From: an uncultured Succinivibrio sp.
GTDB taxonomy: Bacteria > Pseudomonadota > Gammaproteobacteria > Enterobacterales > Succinivibrionaceae
DNA length: 16,637 nt
Direction of reading: 5' to 3'
NCBI GenBank assembly: GCA_900754255.1
Contig: CAAECI010000029.1
Span: 1-16,637, forward strand
In this document: piece by piece, positions 1 to 7,452 of the stretch
How positions within the stretch are numbered: the first letter of the stretch is position 1
How the letters are laid out: every line of letters begins with the position of its first letter
Translations under genes and position numbers: made by a program
The notes under the pieces: generated by a model
Seen by the model: the letters and a program-made list of their open reading frames with translations, nothing else
What the model was told of the DNA's origin: nothing
Database searches by the model: none

Positions 1-42
1 ATCAACAAATTTGCCAATAATTTCCCCACCTCACATTTAGTC

Positions 43-77
43 AATTTTTAAAGAGCTAACCCGTTGGTGAACAACGG
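43..77 (-). promoter_or_regulatory. Possible rRNA-operon leader (boxB hairpin plus boxA), reading out of the window
   Basis: Read on the minus strand, a hairpin (CCGTTG/CAACGG, 61-77) is followed after a few bases by GCTCTTTAAAAATT (56-43), close to the rRNA antitermination boxA (TGCTCTTTAACA in E. coli). It is then followed by a TGTGAGGTGGGG stretch that recalls boxC. Hairpin then boxA is the order in gammaproteobacterial rrn leaders. A TATACT (-10-like) lies about 50 bases upstream at 109-104, but I see no good -35. If right, a 16S gene begins beyond position 1, divergent from dnaB. The competing reading is the plus-strand terminator listed separately. Confidence 0.4.
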
Positions 78-86
78 TTTTTATTT
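61..86 (+). terminator. Possible Rho-independent terminator upstream of dnaB
   Basis: A 6-bp perfect stem (61-66 with 72-77) with a GTGAA loop is followed by TTTTTATTT. On the plus strand this looks like an intrinsic terminator for a gene ending before the window. The same stem can be read as the boxB hairpin of a minus-strand rRNA leader, so the assignment is ambiguous. The rest of 1-194 shows no coding sequence and no clear plus-strand promoter; TTGTAC (113-118) and TTTAATAAT (138-146) are poorly spaced. Confidence 0.4.
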
Positions 87-194
87 CATTTTTAACGGTG
101 GAAAGTATAGTTTTGTACTAATTACTAAGTTAGGTAGTTTAATAATCCTCCGTGAGGTAAAATTTAAGAGCTTTTTTTAAGGTTAAGTTGACTC

Positions 195-1652
195 ATGGCG
201 ACTATCAAAAATTCCGCTGTCGATGCAGAGCTCAGAGTTCCTCCTAAGGATGAAACTGCAGAGCAGAAATTTTTGTCAGCATTAATGCTCGACGGTTCTG
301 CTCTGCAGAGGGTCACACAGGAATTTGGTCGTATTGAGGAAAGTGAATTTTATTCCGAAAAGCACCGACTGATTTATGGAGCTATTCTAAGACGTTCAGA
401 AATATCCGATAACTTTGAACCAACGGTTATTAAATCAACTTTAGAGGTGAACGGTTTATTGGATAAGGCTGGAGGCGCGGGGTATTTAGCTCAGCTTTTA
501 CAGATCGGCGGTAATATCTCCTCGGTTTCTGATTATGCCCGTATTATTCGCGAATCATACCGTCGTCGACAGCTTATATCTTTGGCTGAGAAGATCCTTG
601 ATTCAGGATATGCTCCCAAAGGACGCAATATACGCGAGCTTTATTCCCAAGCTCAAAGCATGGTATATGATGCGGTCACAGAAAATGATTCTGAAGGTTC
701 GCAAGGACCGAAACCAATAGTTGAAATATCAAATGCTTTAATAAAACGAATTAATGAGAATTTGGTTTCCGGAACCAAGATGCGCGGAGTGGCGTCTGGT
801 TTTTCCGAACTTGATCATCTGACTTTGGGATTACAGGGCGGAACTCTAAATATTATTGCGGCAAGACCAGGTATAGGCAAAACATCATTTGCCATGAATA
901 TAGTTGAAAACATTGTTCTTGATAAAGATGTAACCAAGCCTGGATTGGTTTTTTCCATGGAAATGCCGGCGGAATCTATTGCCATGCGTATGCTTTCTGC
1001 TTTCGGTCAGGTACCGTTACAGGATCTCACCAACGGTGAAGTTAGTCCATCGCAATGGGAACGTATCATTAATAAGCTTATGTTGCTTACCGGTAAACGC
1101 CTTAGCAATGACAATGTCGAGGAGTTTTACAACAAGCTTTATATTGATGACACTGGAGCCATAACACCTGCAGAGTTGAGATCGCGTGCACACCAAATAG
1201 CAGAACGCGAGGGCGGGTTATCAGTTATTATGGTTGATTACATTCAGCTTATGAAGGGGGACGGCCAGCAGGAGAATCGAGCATTGGAAATAGGGAGCAT
1301 TTCAAGAAGTTTGAAATTGCTTTCCAAAGAGCTTAATTGTCCTATTTTATGTTTGTCGCAGCTAAATCGTGAAGTAGACTCCAGAAAGGACCACCGCCCC
1401 ATGAATTCCGATTTGCGCGAATCCGGCTCCATCGAGCAGGATGCTGATCTTATTATGTTTTTGCATCGTGAATCTGTCTATAGGGAAAAAAATGATTCCA
1501 ATGCTGATGACGGTCACGCTTTGCTTATCATTGGAAAAAACCGTAACGGCGCACTTAAGGATATCGAACTGCAGTTTATAGGTGAATACACCTCTTTTTA
1601 TGATAAAACTCAGCCCGTAGACAATGATGCTCCGCCATTTGACCAGTATTAA
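195..1652 (+). CDS. dnaB: Replicative DNA helicase DnaB
   Basis: This is the hexameric 5'-3' helicase that unwinds DNA ahead of the replication fork and binds primase and the loader. The protein has 485 residues (E. coli 471). An N-terminal DnaB domain (about 15-120) precedes the RecA-like ATPase domain. Walker A reads ARPGIGKT at 223-230, where most DnaB proteins have M/S in place of I. Walker B contains VDYIQLM with Asp348. The later signature LRESGSIEQDADLIMFLHRE is intact. The ATG at 195 is the first possible start, because an in-frame TGA sits at 189-191. The Shine-Dalgarno is weak (AAGG, 12 bases away). alr follows 13 bases after the stop, the same dnaB-alr pairing as in E. coli. The function is secure. 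Confidence 0.97.
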   Translation: MATIKNSAVDAELRVPPKDETAEQKFLSALMLDGSALQRVTQEFGRIEESEFYSEKHRLIYGAILRRSEISDNFEPTVIKSTLEVNGLLDKAGGAGYLAQLLQIGGNISSVSDYARIIRESYRRRQLISLAEKILDSGYAPKGRNIRELYSQAQSMVYDAVTENDSEGSQGPKPIVEISNALIKRINENLVSGTKMRGVASGFSELDHLTLGLQGGTLNIIAARPGIGKTSFAMNIVENIVLDKDVTKPGLVFSMEMPAESIAMRMLSAFGQVPLQDLTNGEVSPSQWERIINKLMLLTGKRLSNDNVEEFYNKLYIDDTGAITPAELRSRAHQIAEREGGLSVIMVDYIQLMKGDGQQENRALEIGSISRSLKLLSKELNCPILCLSQLNREVDSRKDHRPMNSDLRESGSIEQDADLIMFLHRESVYREKNDSNADDGHALLIIGKNRNGALKDIELQFIGEYTSFYDKTQPVDNDAPPFDQY

Positions 1653-1665
1653 AATCAGAAAAAAA

Positions 1666-2760
1666 ATGAAAGCTGTATCTTCGATTATCGATACGGGAGC
1701 ATTGGTGCGTAATATGCGCCAAATTCGTAAAATGGCTCCGAATTCAAAACTATTAGCTGTGGTTAAGGCTAATGCTTACGGGCATGGATTGTATCCTGTA
1801 GCCGCAGCCTTGAAGGACGATGCCGATGCCTTTGCCGTATCCCGTATAGAGGAAGCTTTAAGTCTTAGAACTCAGGGAATTACTAAGCCCATAGTATTGC
1901 TTGAGGGTTTTTTTAACGCAGATGATGTGGACTTGGTTTCAAGATATGATCTGTATACGGCAGTACACGATTTGTATCAAGTGCGAGCCATAGAGCAGGC
2001 AAAAATACAAAAGCCAGTTCATTGCTGGGTGCAGGTGGATATAGGCATGCATAGGCTAGGATCTGGCAGTATAGAGGAAATCACTGAAATCAAGCGACGT
2101 CTGGAAGCATCAGAAAATACCATAAAACCTTTGGGACTGATCTCTCACCTTAGTGTGGCAGATACACCGTCTGAAAGAGAATACAATTCGATTCAGCAGG
2201 ACAATTTTTTTTATTTTGCTGAAAAGTTGAAATTTTCAGGAGATTTATCTCTTGGAAACTCCGCTGGTATTTGCAAATGGCCTCGTTCTCATACCACATG
2301 GGTTCGTCCGGGGATAATTATGTACGGCATCTCTCCATTTGATGACAAATGTGGAGGAGATTTGGGACTTGAGCCAGTAATGACCTTGAAAGCATCGTTA
2401 ATAGCTGTTCATCACCTTAAAAAAGGAGATAAAGTCGGGTATGGCGCCGGTTATGTGGCATCTTCCGATACTATCCTTGGAGTATTGTCCGCAGGATACG
2501 GTGACGGTTATCCGCGTACGGCTCCTAATGGGACTCCGGTTTATCTGAACGGTCGTTATGTCCCAACTGCCGGACACGTGTGTATGGATATGATGTTCGT
2601 TGATCTCGGTCCAGACTCTAGAGATCAAATCGGAGACAGTGCCGTGCTTTGGGGTAAGGAAGTACCAGTTGAAACAGTTGCTTCAAGGTGCGGGACTATC
2701 CCTTATGAGTTGGTTTGCCACATAATGCCCCGTGTCAATATTGAATATGTTGCAAATTGA
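1666..2760 (+). CDS. alr: Alanine racemase (PLP-dependent)
   Basis: The enzyme interconverts L- and D-alanine in the cytoplasm and supplies D-Ala for peptidoglycan. The protein has 364 residues (E. coli Alr 359). The PLP-binding lysine is Lys34 in AVVKANAYGHG, the same number as in E. coli. The second catalytic base is Tyr259 in VGYGAGY. The substrate-site segment GYGDGYPRTAP and a CMDMMFVDLG motif follow. The frame stays open back to 1624, but I chose the ATG at 1666 because MKAVSSIIDTGAL aligns with the E. coli N-terminus and avoids overlap with dnaB. The start has only an A-rich leader rather than a clear Shine-Dalgarno, so translation may depend on dnaB. Whether this is the housekeeping Alr or a DadX-type paralogue cannot be told here; the dnaB linkage favours Alr. 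Confidence 0.95.
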   Translation: MKAVSSIIDTGALVRNMRQIRKMAPNSKLLAVVKANAYGHGLYPVAAALKDDADAFAVSRIEEALSLRTQGITKPIVLLEGFFNADDVDLVSRYDLYTAVHDLYQVRAIEQAKIQKPVHCWVQVDIGMHRLGSGSIEEITEIKRRLEASENTIKPLGLISHLSVADTPSEREYNSIQQDNFFYFAEKLKFSGDLSLGNSAGICKWPRSHTTWVRPGIIMYGISPFDDKCGGDLGLEPVMTLKASLIAVHHLKKGDKVGYGAGYVASSDTILGVLSAGYGDGYPRTAPNGTPVYLNGRYVPTAGHVCMDMMFVDLGPDSRDQIGDSAVLWGKEVPVETVASRCGTIPYELVCHIMPRVNIEYVAN

Positions 2761-2780
2761 ATGTAGTTCTTTGTAGGTAT

Positions 2781-3015
2781 GTAACCAACTCTCGACTACC
2801 GCCGAAAGCTTTATTGTCACCGCCAAAGCATACTAAACATCGGACTTGTTTACACAGCTCTTGGGCTATCAGCGGACAACCTAGATGATGTAGATCCTGT
2901 TTATGGCAGTATGTAGCCTCTTGGCTATTTCACCTGTACGTATCCGTTTGCGATAATTCGAACTCAATACCATATGGTATGCGTTTCAGTATACGCAATT
3001 TCGGATAATTCCATG
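2781..3015 (-). mobile_element. Decayed IS200/IS605-family insertion, copy A
   Basis: The minus strand carries, in order, a fragment resembling the start of an IS200-type TnpA transposase (3015-2884), then a structured segment matching copy B near 13.5 kb (2884-2789), then GAGAGTTGGTTAC ending at 2781. Two hairpins are visible: one from 2881 to 2864 (GGTTGTC with GATAGCC) and one from 2808 to 2789 (CTTTCGGC with GTCGAGAG, loop GGTA). A subterminal hairpin just before a TTAC/TCAC-type tail is the usual right end of these elements. Most of the element is gone, so the internal part seems deleted. The left boundary is unknown. It lies between alr and prfB and does not interrupt either gene. Confidence 0.6.
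2884..3015 (-). pseudogene. tnpA: Fragment of IS200-type transposase TnpA (N-terminal part)
   Basis: In one minus-strand frame the translation runs HGIIRNCVY, an in-frame TGA (2988-2986), then NAYHMVLSSNYRKR and on through GEIAKRLHTAINRI before a TAG at 2883-2881. The YH-hydrophobic-hydrophobic motif followed by KYRRK-like residues and GEIA.RL is the typical N-terminus of the single-strand Y1/HUH transposase of IS200/IS605 (second His motif and catalytic Tyr normally lie further on, and are absent here). Only about 40 of the usual 130-150 residues remain, so it is not functional. The family call rests on pattern memory, not on a search. Confidence 0.55.
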
Positions 3016-3092
3016 GACAACACTTTTGGCTTTTCCCCATATTTGAGCATAGAAGAAGTCAAAGCAAAGACAGTCAGAAAGTTGGGTTCCTC

Positions 3093-3101
3093 TGATATAA
3101 T
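3093..3101 (+). promoter_or_regulatory. Candidate extended -10 promoter for the prfB operon
   Basis: TGATATAAT (TG at 3093-3094, perfect TATAAT at 3096-3101) is an extended -10 element, which can work with a poor -35; the bases 17 upstream (GTCAGA) do not match TTGACA. Transcription would start near 3108, giving a leader of about 65 bases before the prfB GTG. It lies just outside the insertion remnant, so the promoter appears to have been spared. Confidence 0.5.
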
Positions 3102-3172
3102 CGTCTGATCACAGTGTTTGTTGAATCGGCAAACATAGCAAAGTAAATATATAACTGAAAAGGGTAATAAAA

Positions 3173-4271
3173 GTGCAGGAAACAGTTTCCCTAAAGCCGC
3201 GTTTGGCGCAGCTTAAAGAGCGTGCGGATGCGCTCAGGGGGTATCTTTGACTTAAGGGCCAAAGAGGAGCGCCTAGAAGAAGTTTCTGGATTGATGGAGG
3301 ATCCCAATCTCTGGAATGATCCTGAAAAGGCTCAGGAACTTGGGCGAGAAAAAAATTCCTTGAGTACTATAGTCGGTAAATTCAAATCCGTGGACCAAAG
3401 CTTTGAGGATATAGCCACACTGGAAGAAATGGCCGGCGAGGAGCAGGATCCTGAACTTTTAGCTGAAGCAGAGGCGGAGGCGGATAAACTTGAGAGCGTT
3501 GTGACGTCTCTTGAGATGGAGCGTATGTTCTCCGGTCCTCATGATAATGATCCGTGCTATATGGATATTCAAGCCGGATCCGGCGGAACAGAGGCTCAGG
3601 ATTGGGCCGAAATGGTGATGCGTATGTATCTGAAATACGCAGAAAAGAAGGGGCTTTCTACTGAGGTAATAGAAGTTACCGACGGAGAAGTAGCTGGAAT
3701 TAAGTCGGCAACCATAAAATTTACCGGTGAGCATGCTTATGGATTGCTACGTACAGAAACTGGAGTACATCGTTTGGTAAGAAAGTCTCCATTCGACTCC
3801 AATAACCGCCGTCACACGTCCTTTTGTTCGGCATATGTTTACCCTGAAATTGATGACAATATTGAAATCGAAATAAATCCTGCCGATTTGAAAACAGATG
3901 TGTATCGATCTTCGGGGGCTGGCGGGCAACATGTTAACAAAACAGAGTCTGCAGTACGTATTACACACGTTCCTACTGGTATTGTTGTTACCTGCCAGAA
4001 TGAACGCTCGCAGTTTCAAAACCGTGATCAAGCAATGAAACAGTTGCGAGCTCGTTTGTATCAAATGGAACTGGAAAAACGTCAGGCAGAGCAACGCGCA
4101 GTGGAAGACAGCAAATCGGATATCGGTTGGGGCAGTCAAATTCGTTCATATGTTTTAGACGACGCTCGTATTAAGGATCTGCGTACAGGGGTTGAAAATC
4201 GTGATACCCAGAAGGTGTTGAACGGAGATTTGGATCAATTCATCGAAGCCAGCCTAAAGTCAGGGCTGTAA
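3173..4271 (+). CDS. prfB: Peptide chain release factor 2 (RF2), expressed by programmed +1 frameshift
   Basis: RF2 releases the peptide at UAA and UGA stops. Translation starts at GTG 3173 (Shine-Dalgarno AGGG, 3161-3164) and reads 25 codons to an in-frame TGA at 3248-3250. The site AGGGGG TAT CTT TGA C (3236-3251) is the RF2 autoregulatory frameshift: slippage on CTT skips one T and continues from GAC at 3249 to the TAA ending at 4271. The product has 365 residues, the same as E. coli. The stop-recognition tripeptide Ser-Pro-Phe is at 205-207 and the GGQ catalytic motif at 250-252, both with E. coli numbering. Residue 246 is Ser, not the Thr of E. coli K-12. Low RF2 favours slippage and high RF2 favours termination at the internal TGA. 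lysS follows, as in E. coli. Confidence 0.96.
3236..3251 (+). promoter_or_regulatory. RF2 programmed +1 ribosomal frameshift site
   Basis: An internal Shine-Dalgarno-like AGGGGG (3236-3241) lies three bases before the slippery CTT codon (3245-3247), which is followed by TGA C (3248-3251). Spacing and bases match the E. coli prfB site. It makes RF2 synthesis depend on RF2 level. The zero frame upstream (25 codons) and the +1 frame downstream both encode RF2-like protein, so the frame change is real and not a sequencing error. Confidence 0.97.
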
Positions 4272-4305
4272 TCCTTTTTATTAGGATTTGTTAGGAAAGA
4301 AAAAA

Positions 4306-5835
4306 ATGGTACAGGAAAAAGAAAAAAATGAAGGCCTCAACAACGTTATGCAGGAGCGCAGAGATAAGCTCGAGGCATTACGTACACAGGGACAGGCTTA
4401 TCCAAATGATTTTCATCGTGATGCGACTTCTGCAGACGTGCGTGCAAAATGTGCTTCGAAATCAGCAGAGGAGCTTGATCAGGAGAAATATGAATTTACC
4501 ATTGCCGGTCGTATGATGACACGCCGGATCATGGGGAAGGCTTCTTTTGCTACCATTCAGGATGTTGACGGCAAAATTCAGCTGTACGTATCACGCGACG
4601 ATCTTCCTGAAGGAGAATACCAAACTCTATTTAAGAAGTTGGATCTTGGAGATATAGTCGGTGTTACCGGTTTTGCTTTCAAGACTCATACCGGCGAGCT
4701 TTCTATTCATGTTAAAAAGTTGCGCCTGTTAGTAAAGGCACTGCGTCCCCTTCCCGAGAAGTTTAAGGGCCTGTGTGATCAGGAAGCCTGTTGCCGTCAG
4801 CGTTATTTGGATCTTATAGCCAATGAGGATTCACGCCGTACCTTTAAAATCCGCACTAAGGTGGTTTCATTTATTCGTAAATTTATGGATTCAAGGCATT
4901 TCATGGAAGTGGAAACTCCCATGATGCATACCATTCCTGGTGGAGCCAACGCCAAGCCATTTGTAACACACCATAATGCCTTGGACATCGATATGTACAT
5001 GCGTATCGCCCCCGAGCTTTTCCTAAAGCGCTTGGTAGTAGGCGGCTTTGAAAATGTTTACGAGATCAACCGTTGTTTTAGAAACGAAGGCATCGACGTT
5101 CGTCATAATCCGGAATTCACCACTATTGAGTTCTATTGGGCATATCATGATTATCATGATCTGATCGATTTGACAGAAGAGTTATTCCGTAGCATGACTT
5201 TGGAGATCCTGGGAACTACTGCGATCCATTATGGAAAGGAAGGTGAGACAGGATTGGATATCGATTTTGGCAAACCATTTGAGCGCCTCACCATGAAGGA
5301 ATCCATCATCAAATACGGAGCGGATAAGGGGATCACCATGGCCGATCTCGAGGACGAGGCCAAAGCTAAGGCATGGTGTGAAAAATTGCACTGCGATATG
5401 TTGTCCGGCTGGACCTTGGGTAATTATATTGCGGCGCTGTTTGATGAGCTTGTGGAGGAACATTTGCAGCAACCTACCTTTATCACTAGCTATCCTGCCG
5501 AAATCTCTCCTTTGGCTCGTCGCAGTGATGAGGATCCGGCTTTTACTGACCGCTTTGAATTCTTTATCGGTGGGCGTGAACTGGGTAACGGCTTCTCTGA
5601 GTTAAACGATCCGGATGATCAGGCCGATCGTTTTATGGCTCAGGCTGAGGCTAAAAAGCACGGTGATGATGAGGCTATGTATTATGATGCTGATTATATT
5701 ACGGCATTACAGCATGGTTTGCCTCCTACCGCAGGAGAGGGAATTGGTATCGATCGTGTGGTTATGTTGCTTGCAAACTGCCACACCATCCGTGATGTCA
5801 TTTTGTTCCCTACTTTAAGACCCAATAACAATTGA
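4306..5835 (+). CDS. lysS: Lysyl-tRNA synthetase (class II)
   Basis: The enzyme charges tRNA-Lys in the cytoplasm. The protein has 509 residues (E. coli LysS 505). An N-terminal OB-fold anticodon-binding domain (about 55-160) precedes the class II catalytic core. Motif 1 is around [15 protein letters not shown], motif 2 begins [15 protein letters not shown] at 258, and motif 3 is GEGIGIDR at 477-484. A TTG at 4288 in the same frame would add six residues, but ATG 4306 has a well-placed AGGA (4293-4296). The gap to prfB is 34 bases and holds only a weak 6-bp hairpin (4270-4288) without a T-run, so prfB-lysS cotranscription is likely. dapA starts 16 bases after the stop. Confidence 0.97.
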   Translation: MVQEKEKNEGLNNVMQERRDKLEALRTQGQAYPNDFHRDATSADVRAKCASKSAEELDQEKYEFTIAGRMMTRRIMGKASFATIQDVDGKIQLYVSRDDLPEGEYQTLFKKLDLGDIVGVTGFAFKTHTGELSIHVKKLRLLVKALRPLPEKFKGLCDQEACCRQRYLDLIANEDSRRTFKIRTKVVSFIRKFMDSRHFMEVETPMMHTIPGGANAKPFVTHHNALDIDMYMRIAPELFLKRLVVGGFENVYEINRCFRNEGIDVRHNPEFTTIEFYWAYHDYHDLIDLTEELFRSMTLEILGTTAIHYGKEGETGLDIDFGKPFERLTMKESIIKYGADKGITMADLEDEAKAKAWCEKLHCDMLSGWTLGNYIAALFDELVEEHLQQPTFITSYPAEISPLARRSDEDPAFTDRFEFFIGGRELGNGFSELNDPDDQADRFMAQAEAKKHGDDEAMYYDADYITALQHGLPPTAGEGIGIDRVVMLLANCHTIRDVILFPTLRPNNN

Positions 5836-5851
5836 TTTAGGATGTAAGCGT

Positions 5852-6736
5852 ATGACTCATTTATTTCACGGCTCTCTTGTCGCTTTAATTACTCCGTTTA
5901 AAAACGGCAAACTGGATGAGAACGCACTTGAGCACATGGTTGAGTGGCACATAAAGAATGGAACCGATGCCATTGTTCCTGCCGGAACTACTGGTGAATG
6001 TCCGACTTTAACTCATGAGGAGCACATGCGAGTCGTTGAGCTTACCGCTCAGGTGGCTAATGGACGTGTGCCGGTATTGGCCGGAGCCGGATCCAATAAT
6101 CCGGTCGAAGCTGTTGCGTTGACTCAGGCTGCAGAGAAGGCCGGTGCTGATGGGGTTTTGCATGTAGCCGGTTATTACAATCGCCCAGATCAGAACGGCT
6201 TGTATGCTCATTTTAAGATGGTACACGATGAGACCTCACTACCCATAATTGTCTATAACATTCCAGGTCGTGCCGTGGTAAATGTGCAGGCTGCTACCTT
6301 AGCCAAGCTGGCAATATTGCCGCGTATTGCTGGAATTAAGGATGCAACAGGTGATCTGGAACGGCCGTGGATAGAACGTCAGCTTATTAAGCGTGAGGAT
6401 TTTACTTGGCTTTCCGGCAATGACTCTACTCAAGTAGCCTACAACGTTTCGGGCGGTTGCGGATGTATTTCCGTTACTGCTAACATAGCCCCCGTTTTGG
6501 TTTCAAAGGTCCAGCGTCTTTGTGCCGACAATAAATGGGAGGAGGCCAGAAAGTTACAGGATCAGCTGATGGATTTACATACTCTTATGTTTAAGGAACC
6601 TTCGCCCGGTCCAGCCAAATATGCAGCTTCTCTGTTGGGATTGTGCTCCGAGGAAACTCGTTTGCCGGTATTGCCCATAAGCGACGTTCTTCGTGAGGCA
6701 ATTAAAAAAGCCATGCAGAAACTGGAACTGATTTAA
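5852..6736 (+). CDS. dapA: 4-hydroxy-tetrahydrodipicolinate synthase
   Basis: The enzyme condenses pyruvate with aspartate semialdehyde, the first committed step to diaminopimelate and lysine. The protein has 294 residues and forms a TIM barrel of the DHDPS/NAL family. The Schiff-base lysine is Lys163 (GIKDATGD). The catalytic triad is Thr47 (GTTGE, 45-49), Tyr109 (GYYNRP) and Tyr135 (YNIPGR), and Arg140 follows. The full set supports DapA over the sialate or KDG aldolase relatives. An AGGATG Shine-Dalgarno precedes the ATG. Its stop codon overlaps the trmB start by one base. By eye the segment after Lys163 (DLERP, then SGGCGCISVTANIAP) reminds me of alphaproteobacterial DapA more than of E. 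coli DapA; this is an impression only. Confidence 0.93.
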   Translation: MTHLFHGSLVALITPFKNGKLDENALEHMVEWHIKNGTDAIVPAGTTGECPTLTHEEHMRVVELTAQVANGRVPVLAGAGSNNPVEAVALTQAAEKAGADGVLHVAGYYNRPDQNGLYAHFKMVHDETSLPIIVYNIPGRAVVNVQAATLAKLAILPRIAGIKDATGDLERPWIERQLIKREDFTWLSGNDSTQVAYNVSGGCGCISVTANIAPVLVSKVQRLCADNKWEEARKLQDQLMDLHTLMFKEPSPGPAKYAASLLGLCSEETRLPVLPISDVLREAIKKAMQKLELI

Positions 6737-7452
6737 TGGTACAAAACGATAAAATTGCCTCCGTTCTTACGGATCCGAAGGATCGTCACGTGCGTTCATT
6801 CGTGATCAGAGCCGGTCGTATGACCGAGGGACAAAACCGTGCTCTGGAGGAACTGGGCCCCAAATACCTGATAGATGCATCAAATCTTGAGCATATAGAT
6901 TTTGATGTATCTTTCGGGAGAAAGGCTCCGCTCGTGGTGGAGATCGGTTTTGGAATGGGGGCGTCGTTTACACAAATGGCACAAGAGGATCCTATGCGCA
7001 ATTATTGCGGAATAGAGGTTCATCCTCCCGGGGTAGGATCCTGTTTAAAGCTGATTGAGGAAAAAGAGCTTAGCAACGTACGCATAATTCAGTTTGATGC
7101 ATTCGAGGTAATAAAAAAGTGCCTAGCACCTGAAAGTGTAGATATTTTGCAAATTTTTTTTCCAGATCCATGGCCGAAAAAAAGACATATCAAGCGTCGC
7201 CTAATCAACGATGAATTTATTTCCATGGTAACTCCTGTATTAAAGCACGGAGCCATGGTACGCATGGCCACCGACTGGGAGGACTATGCCATGCAAATGC
7301 TTGAGGTCATGAATCGTGCCGACGGCTATAGCAACACGTCAAAGGACGGTACTTTTATTCCAAGACCGGACTGGCGACCTCTTACGAAGTTTGAGGCGCG
7401 CGGGGAAAGATTGGGACACGGAGTATGGGATCTGGTTTTTGTTCGTGACTGA
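6736..7452 (+). CDS. trmB: tRNA (guanine-N7-)-methyltransferase
   Basis: It uses S-adenosylmethionine to make m7G46 in the variable loop of tRNAs. The protein has 238 residues (E. coli TrmB 239). Visible landmarks are the N-terminal RSFVIRAGRMTEGQ, the SAM-binding EIGFGMGAS (69-77), FFPDPWPKKRH (141-151) carrying the family's catalytic Asp, ATDWEDYA, and the C-terminal TKFEARGERLGHGVWDL. The start ATG shares one base with the dapA stop, a sign of translational coupling. Its end overlaps the amgK start by eight bases (GTGACTGA). Confidence 0.96.
   Translation: MVQNDKIASVLTDPKDRHVRSFVIRAGRMTEGQNRALEELGPKYLIDASNLEHIDFDVSFGRKAPLVVEIGFGMGASFTQMAQEDPMRNYCGIEVHPPGVGSCLKLIEEKELSNVRIIQFDAFEVIKKCLAPESVDILQIFFPDPWPKKRHIKRRLINDEFISMVTPVLKHGAMVRMATDWEDYAMQMLEVMNRADGYSNTSKDGTFIPRPDWRPLTKFEARGERLGHGVWDLVFVRD

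Noticed and set aside
2967..2980. Perfect 14-base palindrome ATACCATATGGTAT, a possible operator
   Set aside because: It falls exactly on the Tyr-His-Met codons of the tnpA relic, so the symmetry is probably a by-product of coding sequence.
3747..4139. 130-codon open frame on the minus strand within prfB
   Set aside because: It lies wholly inside the conserved core of RF2 on the opposite strand, has Cys/Ile-rich composition typical of an antisense shadow, and has no recognisable motif.
4270..4288. Hairpin between prfB and lysS as a terminator
   Set aside because: The stem is only 6 bp of A/T-rich sequence, overlaps the prfB stop and lacks a T-run.
7316..7444. Upstream extension of the amgK frame inside trmB
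   Set aside because: It adds 43 residues unlike any AmgK N-terminus and overlaps trmB by 137 bases; GTG 7445 aligns with the family start.
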